Source: Schizophyllum amplum
Lineage: Eukaryota > Basidiomycota > Agaricomycetes > Agaricales > Schizophyllaceae
DNA length: 64,000 nucleotides
NCBI GenBank assembly: GCA_007026445.1
Contig: VDMD01000036.1
Coordinates: 62,001-126,000, forward strand
Reading direction: 5' to 3'
How positions within the stretch are numbered: the stretch's first letter is position 1; each line of letters begins with the position of its first letter. The notes under the pieces were generated by a model. It saw only the letters and a program-made list of their open reading frames with translations. It was not told where the DNA came from and did no database searches. Position numbers and translations under genes: made by a program. Of the stretch, positions 1 to 12,828 are shown in pieces.

Positions 1-3000
1 GCTCGGGCAGCGCAACGTCGAGCTTTGGATAGACGCGGGTCGCGCGTCGGCAACATGTATACCGACTTGGGTGGAAGCCTCTGTCTAGCTCGAGTACCCC
101 ATTGTCGAGCTCGAGTAGCCAGACGAGACGTCAATTGTCGATTAGTTGGCGTTGCGTTTGGGTAACGCGCGCGTGAGCTCGCCCCAAGCTCGAGGACCAG
201 CGTCAAGCTTCGCGCGAGCGCGTGTGTGTCGCGTTTGCGGACGCGAGTCCAGACTGCGGCGGACGCCGGTTCAGCCTCAATGGGCGGACAGCGAGTTGAC
301 GGGGTTAGGCACCGATTTTGAGATGTCGCGCCGAGCTGGAGATCGCGCGACGAGCTTGAAGTATACGCCAAGCTTGCAGCGAAGCGCACGCAGCACCATC
401 GAGTGGGAGAGAGCGATTTCGGTCGCAGCAGCAGCGTATTCCCCGTGCCGCGTAAGGATCGGGTACTAGATTACTCTAGGTGGGCGCATCAGGCTGTGGC
501 AAGCATACTGAGCTCAAGGCTCAGCCCACGCATGTTGGGGGCTCGTAAGCACGACTCGTGAGTGACTGGGGACACATCGGACCAGGCCATAAGCACGTCC
601 ACCTCGTACAGGCTTGAAGGTCGCGCGGAGGCGAGGGTGGGCGTCTTGACGGGCTCAGAGTCGACGGAAGCAGCAGAATCGGCGGCGTCGACGGCAAAGG
701 CGGCGAGAAGTGGCCGAGGGCGGCACAGACAACGACGACGAGCGCGTTGTTCTCAAGCGCTAAACACACACGATTGTCTTCTCGCCTGCTGACTAAGCGC
801 ACGGCATCCGGCCCGGCTCACGGACCCGCGGATTCCCCTCTTTCCGAACAGTCACCGTCCCCGCCTCTCTTTCTTTGCTCTCGCGTCTCTAGCCTTTGAC
901 TGTATCGGATAGATTTTCGTCTTATTTCTGAATGTATGGACATGCTGTCCCGAAAGCTACGCCGCGCTTCTTCCCTCAAGGCGACGAGATCCCTAAGTTT
1001 TTCAGTCACGGCAGAAGTTCGGCGGGGCCCCTTCTGACCTCGTCTTTGGCTGCTGACATCTCAGCTGATCTGTCACAGACCATACTTGATGCTTAGCATC
1101 TTTCGTTTCTTGTCCGAGGCGTCGACAACCGCTTGAGATCCATACCGAAATCGTGAGTGCTGCGTCGACAGTCGAGGACAGTAGAGATCATCACCCGTAC
1201 AGCTGAAGATACAAGTTGGCATCCACGGCGCGACATCTCTGCTTGAAGGTGGTGCGAAATCTCTGCGCAAGACGGCACGATCTCTCTGCGCAAGGAGGAC
1301 GCGCTGCCCTACGTACGCATCGTCCTCTCCTTCTTCCCACTACTCATCGTCCTCCCCTTCATCCAAGCACACACTGCCCTCCCTTTCTACAAAGTACGCC
1401 TCACCCGCCCCTTCCTCAAACCACATATCTCCCTCCGCGTTAGGCCTCCTACGCATTTCCCTCCACTTTAGTTCTCCTACGTATCTCCCTCACCAAGGAC
1501 CGGGGGTTTATATCTATAGCGTCAGACATCCTCGCGCGGTACATTACAATAAACCCAGCGATATCCGCGCGGATGTCGTCGGCCGTATAGCTATATCTCC
1601 CTATTACTATGTTCGCAGGGGCAGCTGTCTCGCCTTCCGCTGGCGTTATAGCTATATCCTGCGCAATTCAATAAATACCAATAAACATGATATGGAAAAG
1701 GGACATTTACACGCGGCTCGTTCGCATTGAGGTTGTCGTTATTGAAATGATGGGCAATAAATGGTATATTGGGAACAATATACTTACACGAAATGTGGCG
1801 TACGTCGTACAGATGGTCCGCGGACCGTGTCCCCGCCTCCCGCCCGCCCGCGCTGCCTCCGCCGTCGGTTCAGGTGCACCGTATGGCCGCGTCGTCGCCG
1901 CCGCCGCCACCGCCCGCGCTTCCCGATGCCGCTCGCGCCCGCCGCCGCCGTCGCCCTCGCTTCCCATCGCTGCCAGCGCGTCGAGCCTCCCTTGCTCCTG
2001 GCGCGTTGAAACTGCGCACTGCGCCTCCCGTGCCTCCCGCGCATCTCATCGACGAGTCGCGTAGGCGTGTTACGCAACAGGCTGTCGGTGACCCATAATC
2101 GTGCGCTGCACGACGCGGACGTGCCTCTTGGAGTGGGACCGCCCCGAGTTCGCGTTTTGACTGAAACATTCCATCTCCAAACCCGCGTTGCACGCCCGTA
2201 GCGCAGACGCCGCGTACGGGGACTCGCGAGTACGGCAACAAGGGGAAGGCCATACACACGCGTCACACCTCGTGCTCGTTGTATCCAAGGCTACCACGGG
2301 GACGAGGGGAGGAAGGAGGGGAGGACGGGGAAAGGGGCGCGCGGGGGATGAGAGCGCTAGCTCCCGTTTGGGACCGCTTCATGCTCGAGCGTAGTCGTGA
2401 TCGGAGTTCGCTGTGTGATTCTCGAACAGTCAGCAAAGTTCACTGACAGTGGTATGCACGCACCGTCCGTCCAAAGAGCCAGTCCTGCGCTTATTGAAAA
2501 GGCGGGGGCGGGGGGACGCATGCCGGCCGATCGTGCGAGTTTGGCGATGTCATGCAGGAGGAGGCATATTCAATGGGTAGGGAACAGTCATCAGCGCTCA
2601 GCTCTTAACGCCATTAAGAGCTCGTGGGGGGATGTAGACGAGTGATGAATGCTGCCGGGGATGGTACAGGACATTGAGATTCGTCACAAACATGTTTGAA
2701 TTTTCTGTCAGCTGTGTTGCAGGTGCGACAAGCCAAGGCACGCACTTCTGAGTCCAGAGCGCAAACAATGGCCCTTGAAGGTAGAGACTAGCCGCGATGG
2801 GCGTCCATGGCGGTCGCCAGCGAGGAGGACGACGAGGGAGGAAGCAAGGGCTGATGATGACGTCACGTCACCGCCGCGTCTTGTGGCGCGCACTCGCTGT
2901 GAAGTTGACGGCGTCTAGCGTTGTTTCTGCTCGCCTTGAACTCCCGGCAAGGCAGAAATATATCTCTTATGTATCTAGGAACTGATATATGTTTGGACTG

Positions 3001-5999
3001 TAACGCCCCCCGCGTTGCGACCTACTTGCCGAGGTACCGGTTTGCGCACGAGACTTACACCACCTTTCAGTCCTTTTCGTTCACTTCGTATTGTTTATGG
3101 GCTCCCCAGTGTCCGAAGTACCTGTAATGCAAACTATGACCATGTAGTAGCAGTATAAGCACTTGACTGATCTGCCTAGATGTATACAGGGACGTCGAGA
3201 TGCCTGGCATCTCTTTGAGTTCAACTCAATCTGAGCATTGTCCGTTGACATGCTCAACGTCGATTTCAAGTCAAAATCAATGATCGAGCGGGTTGGAAGC
3301 CATGTACCCAGTCAAGTATGTGTGTACTGCCAGGTCCGATTGGTCCGCGGCGCTTTACTTTCCTCCTTCGACTCACGGACGTCGCCGAGAACGACGACGA
3401 GCACTCGTCGGAGGTCGGCCCGACCTTCCGCCCGTCGGTGACAACGTCAATTGAGCAGCATCGAAAGCTCGTAGCCTCATGAGTCCTTTTACAATAGCTC
3501 AAATAAGCTTAAGGTACACCTTTCTAGAAATCTGCACAGAAAGAGCGAGAAGAATGGGCGGAATACAGCGTGAGGTTTGGCACGCAGCTTGCACACAGCA
3601 GGAGCGCGCTGAGGTCGCGTACTCAACGCGCACGCACCGTAGATCTCCTCAAGCGAGACCGTAGGGCCTATACTGAACGGCAATCTTTCGATGTATCTCG
3701 CTTTCTGCTACTAGATGAGTAGCGTACACGTTATCAGACCCTATGCTAATTAGGCCCGGGTCTGCACCGTTGGTTCTCATTGATATTTTATTGACAGAGG
3801 TGCCTCATAGTAATTGTGGATATAAGCTATTAGTGACGCCGATGGCCATTGTGCGCGAGTTCAGCGCCGACGCGCGCTACGAACGGAGTCGAACATTGAT
3901 CGCGTAATATCACGTGATCGTGTTGATTCGGCGCGTGCGCGCCGCCGCCAATGGGGTCGCGCTGGGCTCGCGTCGCATATGTTGCAGATGCGCCGGTAGA
4001 GGAGGGGGAGGAGTGATGTTGGGGATGATTGTGAAAGGATGCAAGGTGAAGGAATGGAGTGAGGGTGCATCCCCAATGCCGTGAGCGTGATCGCCGGCGA
4101 TGTCGACGGCCGTGAATTTTTCCGTCGAATTACAAAGGGTATTGGCAGGATTGTTGATGAATTACGCGCCCGCGTTCAGCGTGACGTTGGGAGAAGGCTC
4201 GCGCTGTGAGAGCTCATCTCGATGTCGATGAGCGATGGCAGGGTCGACGAAGTACTAGGCGATGGCGGCGCAGGAGAAGGAGCGGCAGTCGGCGGTACGT
4301 CGGGAGCAGAGCAGATGCCCAAGGGAGGGCCTGCACACCGCTACCAGCGCGCAGTTGTGGATCAACGAGGCGAAGAGAGGCGGTGAAGGGGGCAGTGCGG
4401 TACGAGTGGCGAGGCGGTGCGCTGGCAGTACCACTGACCAGCCCCGACGAGCGCGGCAGCGAACGTGGCTAATGTGGCGCGGCGCGGGCTAGCACCGCCA
4501 AGCCGAGCCTAGGTAATAAGTGATAGCGCCGATTCAGTAATTATTTTCCATGCATGCATCGTATGGGAACCCAGGTATATAGGTATGTCCGACCTTTTAA
4601 CCCACATGGGCTGATAATCCTGGATCCATATGCGGACGTGTACATATAGCTATAAATGCAGACTTCCCCTGTACAGCAATCCCCGCGAACATTGTAATGC
4701 TCCGCGCGGCTATCGCTGTACTTATTGGTATATTGGTACGGACAGACCTCATCTCCCTCCGCTTCAGGCCTCCTACGCATTCCTCTCGGCTCTAGCCCTC
4801 CTACGCATTTCCCTCCATCTCTTCGTTCGCTCCAATCGCTGACTATCCGGGAGCTAGCTGATTCGGAAGCGCTTCTCCGTCGGGCTGCGCTTGCTTTCTG
4901 CGCTGTGCTGTACTTGCTTGTCCAGGACGTCGGGTGCTTCGCTCAAAGCGAACTTTGGAGACGGCACGTTCAACCCGAACGTTGGGGACGCGGACATCGG
5001 GCTCACGTCGTTCAAATCGAACTTCGGGGACGCTTCGTTCAACCTGGCTCTTGTCTTTCATATCCCGTCGTCTCAGCTGCTCTCACCAACATCTACCGCT
5101 CCTTCTCTCGGACGACCACACGACTCAGCGCCAGCACGGACGCGCCTTCCAAGTTTATACACCAATGAGGCCTAGTAGTGACGACGCTTAACACAGTCAC
5201 AGTCGCCAACGCTGGCCAGTACTAATCTCGACGAGGGAACATTCCTGAGCAACAGTGAGTTGCCCTCGACATCATCGCGCGCCGCGGTCAATTCTGATCA
5301 TCCCCAAAACTTCTCCGGTTTCTGCAAGTCGCGCTGCGCAGCCTGCGCTTTCGTTTAGGGGTGGGCTGTTTGTGCCTGCCTGTGGTCTCCCCGGGGGCTG
5401 TAATGTATCAGCAACGATGCCGCTTTTGATACGTTCTCTTTCACGTCGCCGTGCCGCCCTTTGAACTAAAATACTCAAAGGTAGATTTGGCCTTCTAGTA
5501 CAGATACTAGGCTTTCGACAGGCTAGGCGCCGGCGGCACGCTTATGGAAGAACGATGCTTGCCGCTCAGCAATACCTTCGCTTCTTCCAACTTCAAGAGT
5601 CAAGACTGCCGAGACTGCCACGACCATCTCCCAAACGGCTGCCGCGGGAACGCAATCAGGCCACGTCGGGCGCGCGTCGAGCACGTCAGTGAAGACATCG
5701 TCAGATGTTCCGGCAGTGGGTACGTGGACGATCGTTGTACCATGTACATGGGAGATAAGTACGAGTCGCCCTCTGCCGATATATCATTCAATCATCATGG
5801 TCTCCAGCCTACATTGACAATGTTCCTTCGTCATCGGCGTCGTCCTGATCGTCCTTCTCGCCGTCACATTCATCCTTCTTTTCTTGCCCTCGTCGCTGGC
5901 TTCGTCGCTATCCCCATCCTCACCGACATTCCCCACATCGTCTTCATCTTCGTCATCTTCATCGTCCTCGTTATATCCATCGTCCCCGCTGTCGTCTTC
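1..5999. other. Region without a recognisable gene
   Basis: No open frame here resembles a known family or shows a convincing exon-intron pattern, and the frames overlap on both strands as expected of GC-rich random sequence. The first ~480 bases are rich in degenerate TCGAG units like those at 7.9-9.06 kb. Around 1.31-1.49 kb and 4.75-4.82 kb lie related pyrimidine-rich segments sharing GGCCTCCTACGCATT-like blocks. A short degenerate repeat built on TTCGGGGACGC-like units lies at about 4.92-5.05 kb. A CACGTG lies near 3.91 kb with no gene evident beside it. Confidence 0.5.
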
Positions 6000-6002
6000 G
6001 CC

Positions 6003-7439
6003 TTATTCGACGCTGTGGACCGCTCCATCACGGTCGCCGTCGCATTCGAAGTCGTTGTCGGTGTCGTAGATCCCGGCGACTCTGACTTTTTCCAGCGCTG
6101 CCACGCTACACCCGCCTCTCACGCTCGGCGCCCTCCTGGACCGGATGAATCTGCGCAGCGCCGGTTTGCTGATTTTCATGCAGTTGTCGTGGCTGATGTT
6201 GAAGTCAACCGATGTGAGCCGCGGTACGAGCGGCGGTCGCTCAGAGTCACCCGTCATGCGGTCAAGGAGCTCTTCCGTCAGCGGACCTTCGAAGTGGTCA
6301 TACACCTCCACCATCACGAACATGCTGTCGATATGACCCCATGTTATTGCCATCCGGTCGAGGTCGGGGAGGAGAGCAAGACACGCAAGGAGCGCGCTGT
6401 AGTCCCCGTTGGTCTCGTGCAACTCGAGTGTTCGCACGGACGGCAACGGAGTGTGCGCGAGAAAGCGGCCGAAGGACACGAACGGATCTCCGATGTCGTA
6501 CATATCCCGAAAGACAATCGATTCGAGTTGTGGTGCATGCATGTGGCGCAGCATCTTGTGGTTCTCGTTCGCGATCACGAGCGTGCGCAGCACGGGCAGC
6601 GTGAGGACATCCGGCGCGAAGTCTAGCGCGGGCGCGGCCCTGCTGGAAAGAGAACTGAAGGCCAGGTCGAGGAAAGTGAGGTTTGCAGTACCACACTGTG
6701 CAATGGTGGACAGGAACCACTCGGGGCGGACGTTGCTGTCGAGCACGAGGGTCATGCGGGTGAGCGACGGGAATGAAGGAGACCGAAGAGCGTCCACGTG
6801 CGATGTCATGTTACATCTAGCACCTTGCAGAGTCAGGTCGGTCAGCGCAGTCGCATTTGCGAGGAAGTTGAGAATGTTCGGGTTGTATCTTCTGGTGTAA
6901 ATGATGTGCGCGCGGAGAAGCGCTGGCATGTTCTGCACTGGGATTGCAGCGAGGGATTCGCAAGTCGTCGAGAAGAACAACGACTCCACGCGCTGCATAT
7001 GCACGCCCACCTGGCCGAGGAAGCGGGACAAGACAACATTGCGAGGCAGGTCAGCCTCCCAGTGGTCCAGATGCAAGGGTAGAGCAGCAGAGTATGCGAG
7101 CTGATCATCCAGGCTGACATGACTTTCCTTCGAGTTGATGACGGTCCATAGCCCCGCCGTTCCATGCGCCGCGGCGCGCCAGGCTGCGCAGACTCGGGCG
7201 AGTGTTTTGACTACGATCTTTGTCGTGTTTGAGTCATCAAGCCATTTGTCGCTGACGATGTAGAGGAAGATCTTGGACAGCAGCTCCATCGGCAGGCGCG
7301 AGATGGGCGACTGATCTTCCGTGGAGAAGGGTGATCGCGCGCCTTCAATCCGAGTCGCTTCACAGGACAGCGGATCCGTGCTTGTTTCCACGAACGAGTC
7401 CTGTACGGCGGAGTCTGTCACGGCTTCGTATCGAGACAT
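6003..7439 (-). CDS. F-box protein with leucine-rich C-terminal region (R1)
   Basis: Single-exon frame of 478 residues. An F-box-like segment lies at about residues 44-100: a proline-leucine core (SRLPMELLSKIFLYIV), then the downstream VCAAWRAAAHGTAGLWTVI stretch typical of Agaricomycete F-box proteins. The rest has regularly spaced leucine-rich segments such as FPSLTRMTLVLDS and LPVLRTLVIANE, consistent with degenerate LRRs. By family knowledge it would bind Skp1 through the F-box and recruit substrates to an SCF ubiquitin ligase; the substrate is unknown. Two decayed relatives, R2 (16.8 kb) and R3 (58.1 kb), lie in the duplicated arms. The frame ends at a TAA, but the DNA beyond it (to about 5.85 kb) still encodes an acidic Asp/Glu-rich tail in the same frame. 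The annotated stop may therefore be a secondary truncation. Confidence 0.9.
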   Translation of the reverse strand: MSRYEAVTDSAVQDSFVETSTDPLSCEATRIEGARSPFSTEDQSPISRLPMELLSKIFLYIVSDKWLDDSNTTKIVVKTLARVCAAWRAAAHGTAGLWTVINSKESHVSLDDQLAYSAALPLHLDHWEADLPRNVVLSRFLGQVGVHMQRVESLFFSTTCESLAAIPVQNMPALLRAHIIYTRRYNPNILNFLANATALTDLTLQGARCNMTSHVDALRSPSFPSLTRMTLVLDSNVRPEWFLSTIAQCGTANLTFLDLAFSSLSSRAAPALDFAPDVLTLPVLRTLVIANENHKMLRHMHAPQLESIVFRDMYDIGDPFVSFGRFLAHTPLPSVRTLELHETNGDYSALLACLALLPDLDRMAITWGHIDSMFVMVEVYDHFEGPLTEELLDRMTGDSERPPLVPRLTSVDFNISHDNCMKISKPALRRFIRSRRAPSVRGGCSVAALEKVRVAGIYDTDNDFECDGDRDGAVHSVE

Positions 7440-7919
7440 TGTTACTTTGTGCGAAGAAGCCTAGTTCGAGGAGAACAATATATATCGTTGATATATTGAG
7501 CCTATGTTTGCCTATCGATGCTTTGTTACTGAGTAAGCGAGGTTCTGATAGGGCGGTGAGAACGTTACACACCTTGATCAATCAAGAAACAACTATCTCG
7601 GCACAAGTGGACAACACAGAGTGTTTTTGCGATGACGGGCGAAGACAAGCCGCAGCGCGCTTGCCGCATGGCCCCCACGTGCTGACCTCGTTGAAATCAC
7701 ACTTGAGCTGCCTGGACGCGGTTGGACGACTTGCCATAAACGCACATGTGGCACGCATGATATGAGCAGTACGGTAAAAGATCAGGGACAGATAATAAGG
7801 GACTGCATCAACTAAAGGGAGGAATGCGACACGATCTTCTTTTCGTCTCTCTCAAATTAATGCTCGCCGCCACGCCCTTCCGACCCCGAAAAGCCATCCA
7901 TCGATTTCCATTCGCCCAT

Positions 7920-9056
7920 GTCAAGCTCGGATAGCTCAATGTCGACCTCGAGCACATGAGCGCCGATATCGAGCAATCTACCATGGACGTAGAACAGCCC
8001 GGTGTCAACCTCGAAAAGCCTGGTGTCGACCTCGAAAAGCGTGATGGAGTCGACCTCGGGAAGCCCAGCGTCGAGCTCGTCCTGAGTCGCTCAAGTAGCT
8101 CGCATCCAGCTCAATTTTGTGACCAGTGTCAGACTCGAAGAGCACAATGATACCATGCTCGAAGGGCCCACCGTGAATTTCGAGTCGCCCACCGCGGTCC
8201 TCGAGTCAGCCATCGGGACGTCGATTTCGAGTCGCCCATCGGGATGTTAACTTCGGGAAGCCCGGCAGTCAAGCGTCACCCTCGAGTAGCCCACTCGATC
8301 AGCTCGGCGTCATCTTTGAGTAGCCCAACGGTGTCGAGCTACGAGGAGCCTACGAGCGCCAATTGTGATCAGTCGCGCGTCGACAATGAGCAGTCGCAGG
8401 TCAACTTGAGTAGTCGCAGGTCAACTTGAGCAGTCGCGGGTCAACTTGAGCAGTCGCGGGTCAAGCATCGACCTCGCCCACCATCAACCACAAGTGGTCC
8501 ACTGTCGACCTCCGAGACGAGTAGCCGAACGTCGAGCGGAGACGGCCTCGAGCAGTCGCACGCCGACAAGTTCGAGTACCGCGGCGTTGAGATCGGCTAG
8601 CCCCCAACATCCAGCTCGAGTCAGCTACGAATACGCGCGTCGCGTTCGAGAAACGCGCGCATCGAGCTATCAGGTGGACGTGTGTCTACCTCGAGCAGAC
8701 CTCGAGTAAGGCGCGTGCCGACCTCCAGCAGACCTGAAGGCGCGTGTCGATTTCGAGTAGCCAATGTCGACGACAAATAGGCGCGCATCGACCGTGAGCA
8801 GCTCAACATAAAGCTCGAGCAGTCGAGCTTCGACGAGCAGTCATGTTGAACACGGACTCCGAGCGAATGTCGTGGCAGGGCGTGTTGAGCTTGGTAGACG
8901 GCCTCCGTCGACTTCGAACCAGAGGGCTCCGAGCCTCAACATGCGCATCGAGTTCGGGGTGACGCAGGTCAACATGGGTAGGCGGCGAATGTCGACTCGA
9001 ACGGACGGAGGTGGCGCGCATCGAGTGTGAGAAGCGCGCGCGCCGAGCGCAAACAC
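7920..9056. repeat. Degenerate TCGAC/TCGAG-rich repeat field
   Basis: About 1.1 kb made of loosely repeated 18-24 bp units containing GTCGACCTCGAG, GTCGAGC or AGTCGC cores. Two runs are cleaner. Positions about 7990-8070 hold 21-bp units around GTGTCGACCTCGAAAAGC. Positions 8390-8465 hold four 20-bp units around AGTCGCAGGTCAACTTGAG. Related material lies at 1-480 and 12.2-12.5 kb. The field lies 3' of F-box A, and the 12.2-12.5 kb copy lies 3' of F-box B, so it appears to belong to the tandemly duplicated unit. Overlapping open frames here are repeat-derived and are not called as genes. Confidence 0.7.
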
Positions 9057-9312
9057 ATGCAGCGAGGATATCTAGATATTAGTGCGTATAACAGACGCGC
9101 CCCGTCCCCCAACATTCGTGCTGCAAACAGGTCAGCAAAACAGGCCCCGACGATCGTCGCAGCACGCACCCTAATCGTTCTCTATGCCCTCTCTCCTGAG
9201 TTGCCACGTATTGAGTCCGACGCTTGTGTTCACAACAACGCTTCGGCGACAACATCCTTGAATATATATGTAGAAGTGTATACCTGGATCAAAGTAACGG
9301 CGGTGCATCCTC

Positions 9313-11753
9313 CTAATTACCGTCGTCCAATCCCGCGTCCAGGTCTGATGCTGCGTTGAAGTCCGGAACCGTGAACGTACCGACACAGACGCAATTCTCC
9401 CTCGAAAACGCCATCGCGCCTAGCGCTGGGCAGTTTCCACACTTGCTCGCGCACTGCCACGTTGTGATGCTCTCTGGACGATGCCTAAACGAGTCATTAG
9501 TCTATCGCGCAGAGGACTAGGCGATAGAAGGATGATAGACGCACGTAGTACGCAGATGATTAGACATTAACCAGCTGCGAAGCTCTGCCTGGCAGAGTCT
9601 GCACACCTGCGGGTCACCCGAATAGACGCCGAGTCTGACCTTCCTGAAGTCCCACCGGCAGCGCGCGGCTTCCTCTTCGGAAAGCACGGATAGCTTCTTG
9701 ATGTTCTTCTGCAATATCTCGTTCATCTAGCAGGGTCAACAAACGTGCCTTGCGTGTAGCGAGTAATAGAGGCGTACCACATACGGCCAACGCATGACCT
9801 CGGCACGCTGACTATCCGACGAGTCGGGATACGAGATGAACCACGGGTCGTGAAGCTCCATCTCTGCTCTCGTCGTCGTATCTGGGTCGAATCCCGCCAG
9901 CGACACGAGCGCGCGCGCCACCTTGAGAACATATCGGGAAGCCGTCAGCCGCGCGGGTACCCAGGGCCAAAACTTAGTCCGGAAGGACTCTAAGCTGTCG
10001 GACGCGACCCGAGTCACTACGGACGCATCCGCCAGGACATCCGGGTACATCTTGACGTACACCTTCGCATCCGCGTGGTAGGAAGCGCGAAGAAGGAAGT
10101 GCGTCGATGCCAGGGATAGATCGGCGGTAGTGGCCGGCCGATGCAGATCCCTAGATAACACGTTGACGAGGGCCGCGTCAGCGTTTTGGCGCCTTTGAAC
10201 GAACCAGGACTGCGGGATTTTGTCGATGAGACGACGAAAGGTGCCCCAGGTCATATACTGGTCGACTGGCGTATTCTCGATGGCGGTGCGGATGCGGTCG
10301 ACTGTCAGGAGGTCGCCGACGACGGGAAAGACCGAATCAAGGGGCTTGAGAGTCAGAAAGTCGTCGTACACCTTGGCCAGCAAGTCGCGGCGGGCTTGGA
10401 CCGTGGCTTCTTTCTCCCTCGCAAGGCGTTTCGTCCGCGACGCCTGCACGAGAGTGATAACGTCTTGCTCGATGATCTTCCATCCTTGAAAGAATGATTA
10501 ATCAAGGGGGTCAACAAACCGACATGTCACACGTACCTCTATGCGTCAGCCGTTGCAGCGTCTTTAACAGCCAGTCTTCGTTCAAATCATCACGGGATTT
10601 CTTGAACTTGAGCTCATCCCCCAGACCAATTTCGCGCAGCCTCTCATATATACTGATCGCGTGAGCAGGCGAATATCCGACGATACATGGAAAAACTCAC
10701 AATTCTCGACGGATCTGACGAATTTCATCCTTTTCAGCCTGGCGCCGCTTGAGCTCGTTACGATGAGTCCAGTCCTGCAGGCGATCGCCGTGCTGGCAAA
10801 TCCGAAGTTCAGCCAGAGAGCATACTCCGAGACACGATGGCGCACCTCATTTATCCTTTGGTATATCCATAGCTGGTCCTTCAGCCAAACGGAGATTTGC
10901 GCCTTGTCGTTGTGAATACGATTATATTCCGCGCAGAAAACTTCGACCTGCGCCCTTGGATACAAATTCCCATCATAGGCCTCGACTGACGAAGCACAGC
11001 GCTTAGCGACGGGTTCTACGAACAATCTTTATGACTTACCAGCAGAGTGGACACGATCCCTGATGAACGACCGGACCAGAATTTCATCCTCGTCGTTATG
11101 TACGTCGGTGATCCGAATGAATCTAGTGTTACCGATAATGAGCGCGCGCCTTTATTGCGAAGACACCGAGCTCACTCGGTCTTCATGCAGCGTTTGCAAA
11201 ATCGAAGGCGGGCCTTCCACGAAATGTGGGGAGCGTTGGGGGATAGGCAGTACTGAGAATCGAGATCGGTTGAGTTGATGCCGCAAGGCAATGATTAACG
11301 GTTGTAAGTACAGACGTACCATGCATGACTTGTCGAACAACAGCCGCGCGTACTGTGGCTCGTTGAGATCCGTCGGAGGCTCTGGAATGTCCTTGGCGTT
11401 TCTGAAACTGGCCTTCCAGATCCAGCGTGCATTCTTTCTCAGGAGCGCGCCGCGTAGCGTCTTGTTCGTACGCGAAACGGCGAGGAGCTGGGCAGGGTGA
11501 AGGTAGCAGAAGATCTAGATAGAAGACTATTAAAGAGGTGTCCATGCATGCCACAGTGCCACTCGTCAAAACTCACCTCGTACATCACATCCAAGGGGAA
11601 CTCCGAGAGAGCGGCTAGCTTGCCACCCATCACCGCGCCCTTCTTGGATCGACCGCCCTTAGCACGCGTCGGCGCTCTGTGAAGGCTGTTCGCAGACGGC
11701 TTAGAGCCGTCGTGGTTAGGGCTCGCGTCTTCAGGAGTTGGATGGCTAGCCAT
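9313..11753 (-). CDS. Long F-box protein with two zinc-binding modules (A)
   Basis: Ten exons on the minus strand: 11753-11577, 11514-11320, 11252-11176, 11122-11040, 10985-10846, 10792-10701, 10652-10537, 10484-9778, 9726-9545 and 9484-9313. They sum to 1941 nt and encode 646 residues. The start follows the conserved PMA(S/D/G)H context of paralogues B and G. The F-box is at about residues 43-95 (LAALSEFPLDVMYE, then VSRTNKTLRGALLRKNARWIW). It is followed by C123-x2-C126-x16-C143-x2-C146, a likely zinc knot. A charged segment precedes a conserved ~240-residue region with the motifs DSVFPVVGDLLTVD and MELHDPWF. Near the C-terminus is C571-x2-C574-x11-H586-x4-H591, a C2H2-like finger. Likely role: substrate receptor of an SCF ubiquitin ligase; substrate unknown. 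Tandem partner of B, and very similar to G. Confidence 0.9.
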
Positions 11754-11812
11754 TGGTACATGGACGATGAAGACAAGGAATGAACAATCGCGAACACGAG
11801 TCAAATCGCAAT

Positions 11813-11818
11813 CACGTG
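11813..11818. promoter_or_regulatory. CACGTG upstream of F-box A
   Basis: Palindromic E-box-like hexamer about 60 bp upstream of the A start codon, in the context AATCACGTG. The same hexamer recurs at similar distances upstream of B, E, F and G, so it is a candidate bHLH-type binding site. No binding data are available. Confidence 0.5.
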
Positions 11819-12828
11819 CCATGATTACAGTCACGTTGTGTCGGCTTTCTGGATCTGAGAGCATTAGACAAAAAAACGCTCGTGGTCACTAGAGTACAAC
11901 ACATATTGATGCTTTGGAATACAGCGGACCATCGCGGGCTCAAGAGTTAATGAACGAGATACAGGTTTCATCATTCATGGGCCCACGGCCGCCTCGTCCA
12001 TATTGACCTCGTTCTAATCCTTCCGATGGATCAGAGTCCGCGCCTTCCAGGCGCCTCCCACTGACTCCCGCGCGCGAAGACAAGATATCAGCTTCGTCAC
12101 CTTTGTAAGACAATGGAGTCAACTGACAAGACCCCAATACCCAGACAGCCCCTCGCTGGACTCCAACGCATTGCATACCTACGCATCAAAACTACGACGA
12201 TGAGCTGCTGTCCAACGCGCGTGAAAGTCGAGAAACACATCGAGATCGAGGTGTTTGGTGTCGAGCGCGGGCACGTACGCGTTAAGCTCGTGTTGGCGGA
12301 TGCTGAGGCGACGCGCGTCAAGCGCGGTCAGGCGCACGAGATGCTCGAGCAGCCGCGCGTTGAGCTCGGTAGACTGACGTCGACCTGATGTCACGGTGGA
12401 CGTCAAGCTCGAGATAACGGACGCCAAGCTCGAGCAGTCGCAGGTCAAGCTCCGTCGACTTCTGGATGGCAAATTTGTGGCAAATGCTAAGGTCGACGCG
12501 CTCTGAATGCGAGCGCGTATCGACCAAAAGACACGCTATGAACCTAGATATGCACGCGTAAGAAGCGGCCACGCACGCGTGAATATGTAGACGCATGCCG
12601 AGCTTCGACGTCAAAGAGTGGAAGTTGAGGTGACAATTGCCGATTGCGGACACGCGTGAGTTTCGAGGAGGCAGATACCGAGGTTGGCGCGGACTGAGCG
12701 CGAATGCGAGCCGCCTATTAAGGAGACGTGAGTCGTCCAAACCTGAATGGGCTCGTCGACGTCGAGCGTTCACAGCCACGCTTCGGCGACATCATCCTGA
12801 AATATGAATGTAGTAGTGTACACCTCTG

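Noticed and set aside
3620..3760. Search for a tRNA-like sequence near the end of the gene-free region
   Set aside because: No cloverleaf or B-box (GGTTCRANTCC) sequence was found.
1400..4820. Possible LTR pair from similar pyrimidine-rich segments near 1.43 and 4.75 kb
   Set aside because: The similarity is short, without TG...CA ends, target duplication or any retrotransposon coding between.
5544..6626. 360-residue plus-strand frame
   Set aside because: Its right half is the antisense shadow of F-box R1, and the hydrophobic run reflects antisense acidic codons.
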